Positions 62,568 to 64,000 of a stretch of DNA of 64,000 nucleotides are shown in pieces; position 1 is the stretch's first letter; every line of letters begins with the position of its first letter. The position numbers and the translations under genes are program-made. This DNA is from Magnetospirillum aberrantis SpK. Lineage in GTDB: Bacteria; Pseudomonadota; Alphaproteobacteria; Rhodospirillales; Magnetospirillaceae. The stretch spans positions 307,583-371,582 of the forward strand of contig NZ_JAAIYP010000034.1 in the NCBI RefSeq assembly GCF_011022235.1. Direction: 5' to 3'. Below the pieces are notes generated by a model that was not told the DNA's origin, ran no database searches, and worked only from the letters and a program-made list of their open reading frames with translations.

Positions 62568-63350
62568 TCATGGACATGCGACCAGGACACGGAATCCCCT
62601 TTGGGGGGAGGCCGCATAGGAATTGACATGGGCGAGGTCTGAGCCGCCCGCGCGCTTGATGGCGCGCGCCCAGCAGGATTTTCCGTCAACCTGATCCTTG
62701 CAGTCTGAAAGCCACTCATCCATGTCGGCCCCCGGCAGGTTCTCAAACAGGTTTGTCCGCTCCGCCCAGCTTGGAAGCTTGATGGTCAAGCGGGTGAGCG
62801 CGGACAGGTAGTCGGCGTAGGCGTGCGCCGCTGCCCATGGGACGCAGGTTGCGGGCAAGGATGGCTCGGAGGGAAAGCCACATTGATCGGGGGAGCCGTC
62901 CGCCCCACCATCGGTGAACGACGAGAGGAGTGCCCGAAAGCCGTCGCCCTCGCGGTAAGGGCCTGAATGACCGTCGAGAGACGCCTCGAACGTCTTGTCA
63001 CCGCCGGCGGCGCGCACCGCCTGGGCCGGCACAAGTGATGACAGCGCCACATTCGCACCCGAGTCCGATGTCGCGACGGTCATCGGCAGGCAGCCGGGGC
63101 AAACCCGCTCGATCTTGGCAAGCACCGATTTGCACTTGCCGTCAGTCGCCACCTCGTTGGTGGGTGACATGGAGAATATGAACCACAGCATCCAACCAAT
63201 AAGCGCAAACACACTCACGATAGACAACGGCACAAGCACCTTCCGCTTCCACGAGCGATCGGGGGCCATTTTCGAATATAATATCATGAAAATTGTCTGG
63301 AGCATGATTGCGGTCGCCCCAATGAGGGCAGAAAAAACACCTTCCGACAC
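62568..63350 (-). CDS. Membrane-anchored SUMF1/FGE-fold protein (TagR-like)
   Basis: 260 residues from a GTG with GGGAGGTGGGG upstream. Two hydrophobic segments in the first ~65 residues, then a periplasmic domain with FGE-sulfatase (C-type lectin-like) features: VPWAAAHAYADYLSALTRL, EWLSDCKDQ, SCWARAIKRAGGSDL and GFRVLVACP. The catalytic WEW/Cys pair of true formylglycine enzymes is not seen, so binding rather than catalysis is more likely. TagR of the T6SS pathway has this fold. First gene of the operon. Confidence 0.7.
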   Translation of the reverse strand: MSEGVFSALIGATAIMLQTIFMILYSKMAPDRSWKRKVLVPLSIVSVFALIGWMLWFIFSMSPTNEVATDGKCKSVLAKIERVCPGCLPMTVATSDSGANVALSSLVPAQAVRAAGGDKTFEASLDGHSGPYREGDGFRALLSSFTDGGADGSPDQCGFPSEPSLPATCVPWAAAHAYADYLSALTRLTIKLPSWAERTNLFENLPGADMDEWLSDCKDQVDGKSCWARAIKRAGGSDLAHVNSYAASPQRGFRVLVACP

Positions 63351-63504
63351 CCCCCACCTCCCCCAGTCAGGCACATGGAACGCGGTTTTGCCACCGCTAC
63401 ACGCGCGGGACTCCACCCTCACCCGCTTGCCGACATTCACCCGAACATTCACAAATATCGGCGACAGCCGCCGCCATGATATACAACCAAGGAGAACATA
63501 TCCA

Positions 63505-63693
63505 TCACATTTCCGGAGGCGCCAAGGGGGCTTGCCGGCGGACCGGCATGAAAACGCCCGGGCCGTGGCCGGCACCGGGCGAGGATGGAGAAACGGGGCA
63601 ACGAAGGGGCGGATCGGCCGGCTTGGGCGGCTTGCGCCGCCGGCCCAGCCCGATCCGGCGGATGATGTCCTTGACGCGCCGCTTGGCGGACAT
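63505..63693 (-). CDS. Possible small basic protein before the operon
   Basis: 62 residues, strongly basic N-terminus (MSAKRRVKDIIRRIGLGRRRK) and Pro-rich tail. GGAGACAGCC stands seven bases before the ATG. It lies ~155 bases upstream of the SUMF1-type gene in the same direction and just after a terminator. Weak evidence; could be non-coding. Confidence 0.35.
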   Translation of the reverse strand: MSAKRRVKDIIRRIGLGRRRKPPKPADPPLRCPVSPSSPGAGHGPGVFMPVRRQAPLAPPEM

Positions 63694-63720
63694 GGCTGTC
63701 TCCGATCCGGGCAAAGAAAA

Positions 63721-63749
63721 ACCCCGGCACCGCTGTCGCGGACCGGGGT
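63721..63749 (-). terminator. Rho-independent terminator facing left
   Basis: ACCCCGG...CCGGGGT arms (63721-63727, 63743-63749) with inner CCGC/GCGG pair; on the minus strand it is followed by TTTTTCTTTG. It ends transcription entering from the right, so the five-gene operon must have its own promoter between here and 63350. Confidence 0.75.
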
Positions 63750-64000
63750 CGGGGCGCACCTGTGGTGATGCTGGCATCGTTTATAGCGGATGCCGGCATC
63801 CGCCGGCAATCACGTTTTGTTCTTGTTCGGGGCGTCGCCTCCTGCCATTCGGGCTCTTCAGTGGGTTTGCAGATTTTGGGTCAAAGACTGCTGAATGTTT
63901 GCACTATATGGGGCAGGGTATTTGCGGAATATGTGTCAGGTCATCTTGACGAATCAATGGCCTAGAGGGTTCTGGTTTGCACCTTATGCGTCACCCGACA
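63750..64000. other. Gene-free edge of window
   Basis: No convincing gene. AT content rises near 63860-63950 (TTTGGGTCAAAGACTGCTG...). It probably holds the 3' flank of a gene outside the window. Confidence 0.4.

Noticed and set aside
1..64000. CRISPR array
   Set aside because: No regularly spaced repeats of 24-48 bases were found; the only regular repeats are the operators and hexamer tract described.

Overview
The window is high-GC DNA from an alphaproteobacterium, most like a Rhodospirillales/Magnetospirillum-type genome. This rests on composition and gene style only, because no marker gene fixes the taxon. It has four blocks.

(1) 1-34380: the right-hand ~34 kb of a tailed-phage prophage whose left end lies outside the window. 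The leftward arm (16.3 kb down to 1) carries, in order of transcription, a CII-like regulator, DNA-metabolism genes (GapR/RMF-like, RuvC-like, PD-(D/E)XK-like, helicase, a PAPS-reductase-like fusion, a YdaU-type protein), an HNH nuclease, terminase small and large subunits, portal, S49 protease and HK97-type capsid. The tail genes are not in the window. The lysogeny switch is at 17.1-17.8 kb, with three palindromic operators; two more copies sit at the early promoter at 21.3 kb. Between them is a possible cargo pair (M48 protease lipoprotein and zinc-ribbon membrane protein). The rightward early arm (21.4-34.2 kb) is a tightly overlapping run of about 30 mostly small genes, ending with a RecT-like annealing protein, a DUF5131 protein, an excisionase and a tyrosine integrase. 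The integrase abuts a tRNA 3' half (CAT anticodon) that is the attachment site.

(2) 34.5-46.7 kb: ordinary chromosome. It has a CYTH protein, a DctB/DctD-like two-component pair divergent from a dctA-like dicarboxylate carrier with a sigma-54 promoter and two upstream palindromes, a response-regulator/PP2C phosphatase plus double-STAS plus anti-sigma-type ATPase module, a ferritin-like protein, mnmA, a membrane diguanylate cyclase and a cold-shock protein.

(3) 47.2-54.1 kb: a wrecked accessory island. It holds a JetD-like (Wadjet subunit D) Toprim protein, two 5'-truncated genes joined head to head (one a UvrD-type helicase half), a TnsA-like endonuclease followed by a decapitated TnsB-like transposase, small membrane genes, an XRE regulator and a broken IS3-family element.

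(4) 54.2-63.4 kb: a five-gene leftward operon: a membrane-anchored SUMF1/FGE-fold protein, a ~1030-residue lipoprotein, a secreted vWA protein, a MacB/LolD-type ABC ATPase and an FtsX-type permease. The mix resembles the TagR/TagT/TagS branch and the periplasmic vWA part of PpkA from the type VI secretion threonine-phosphorylation pathway. No kinase, phosphatase or T6SS gene is visible, so it may be a stand-alone envelope-sensing system and is the best candidate for something undescribed.
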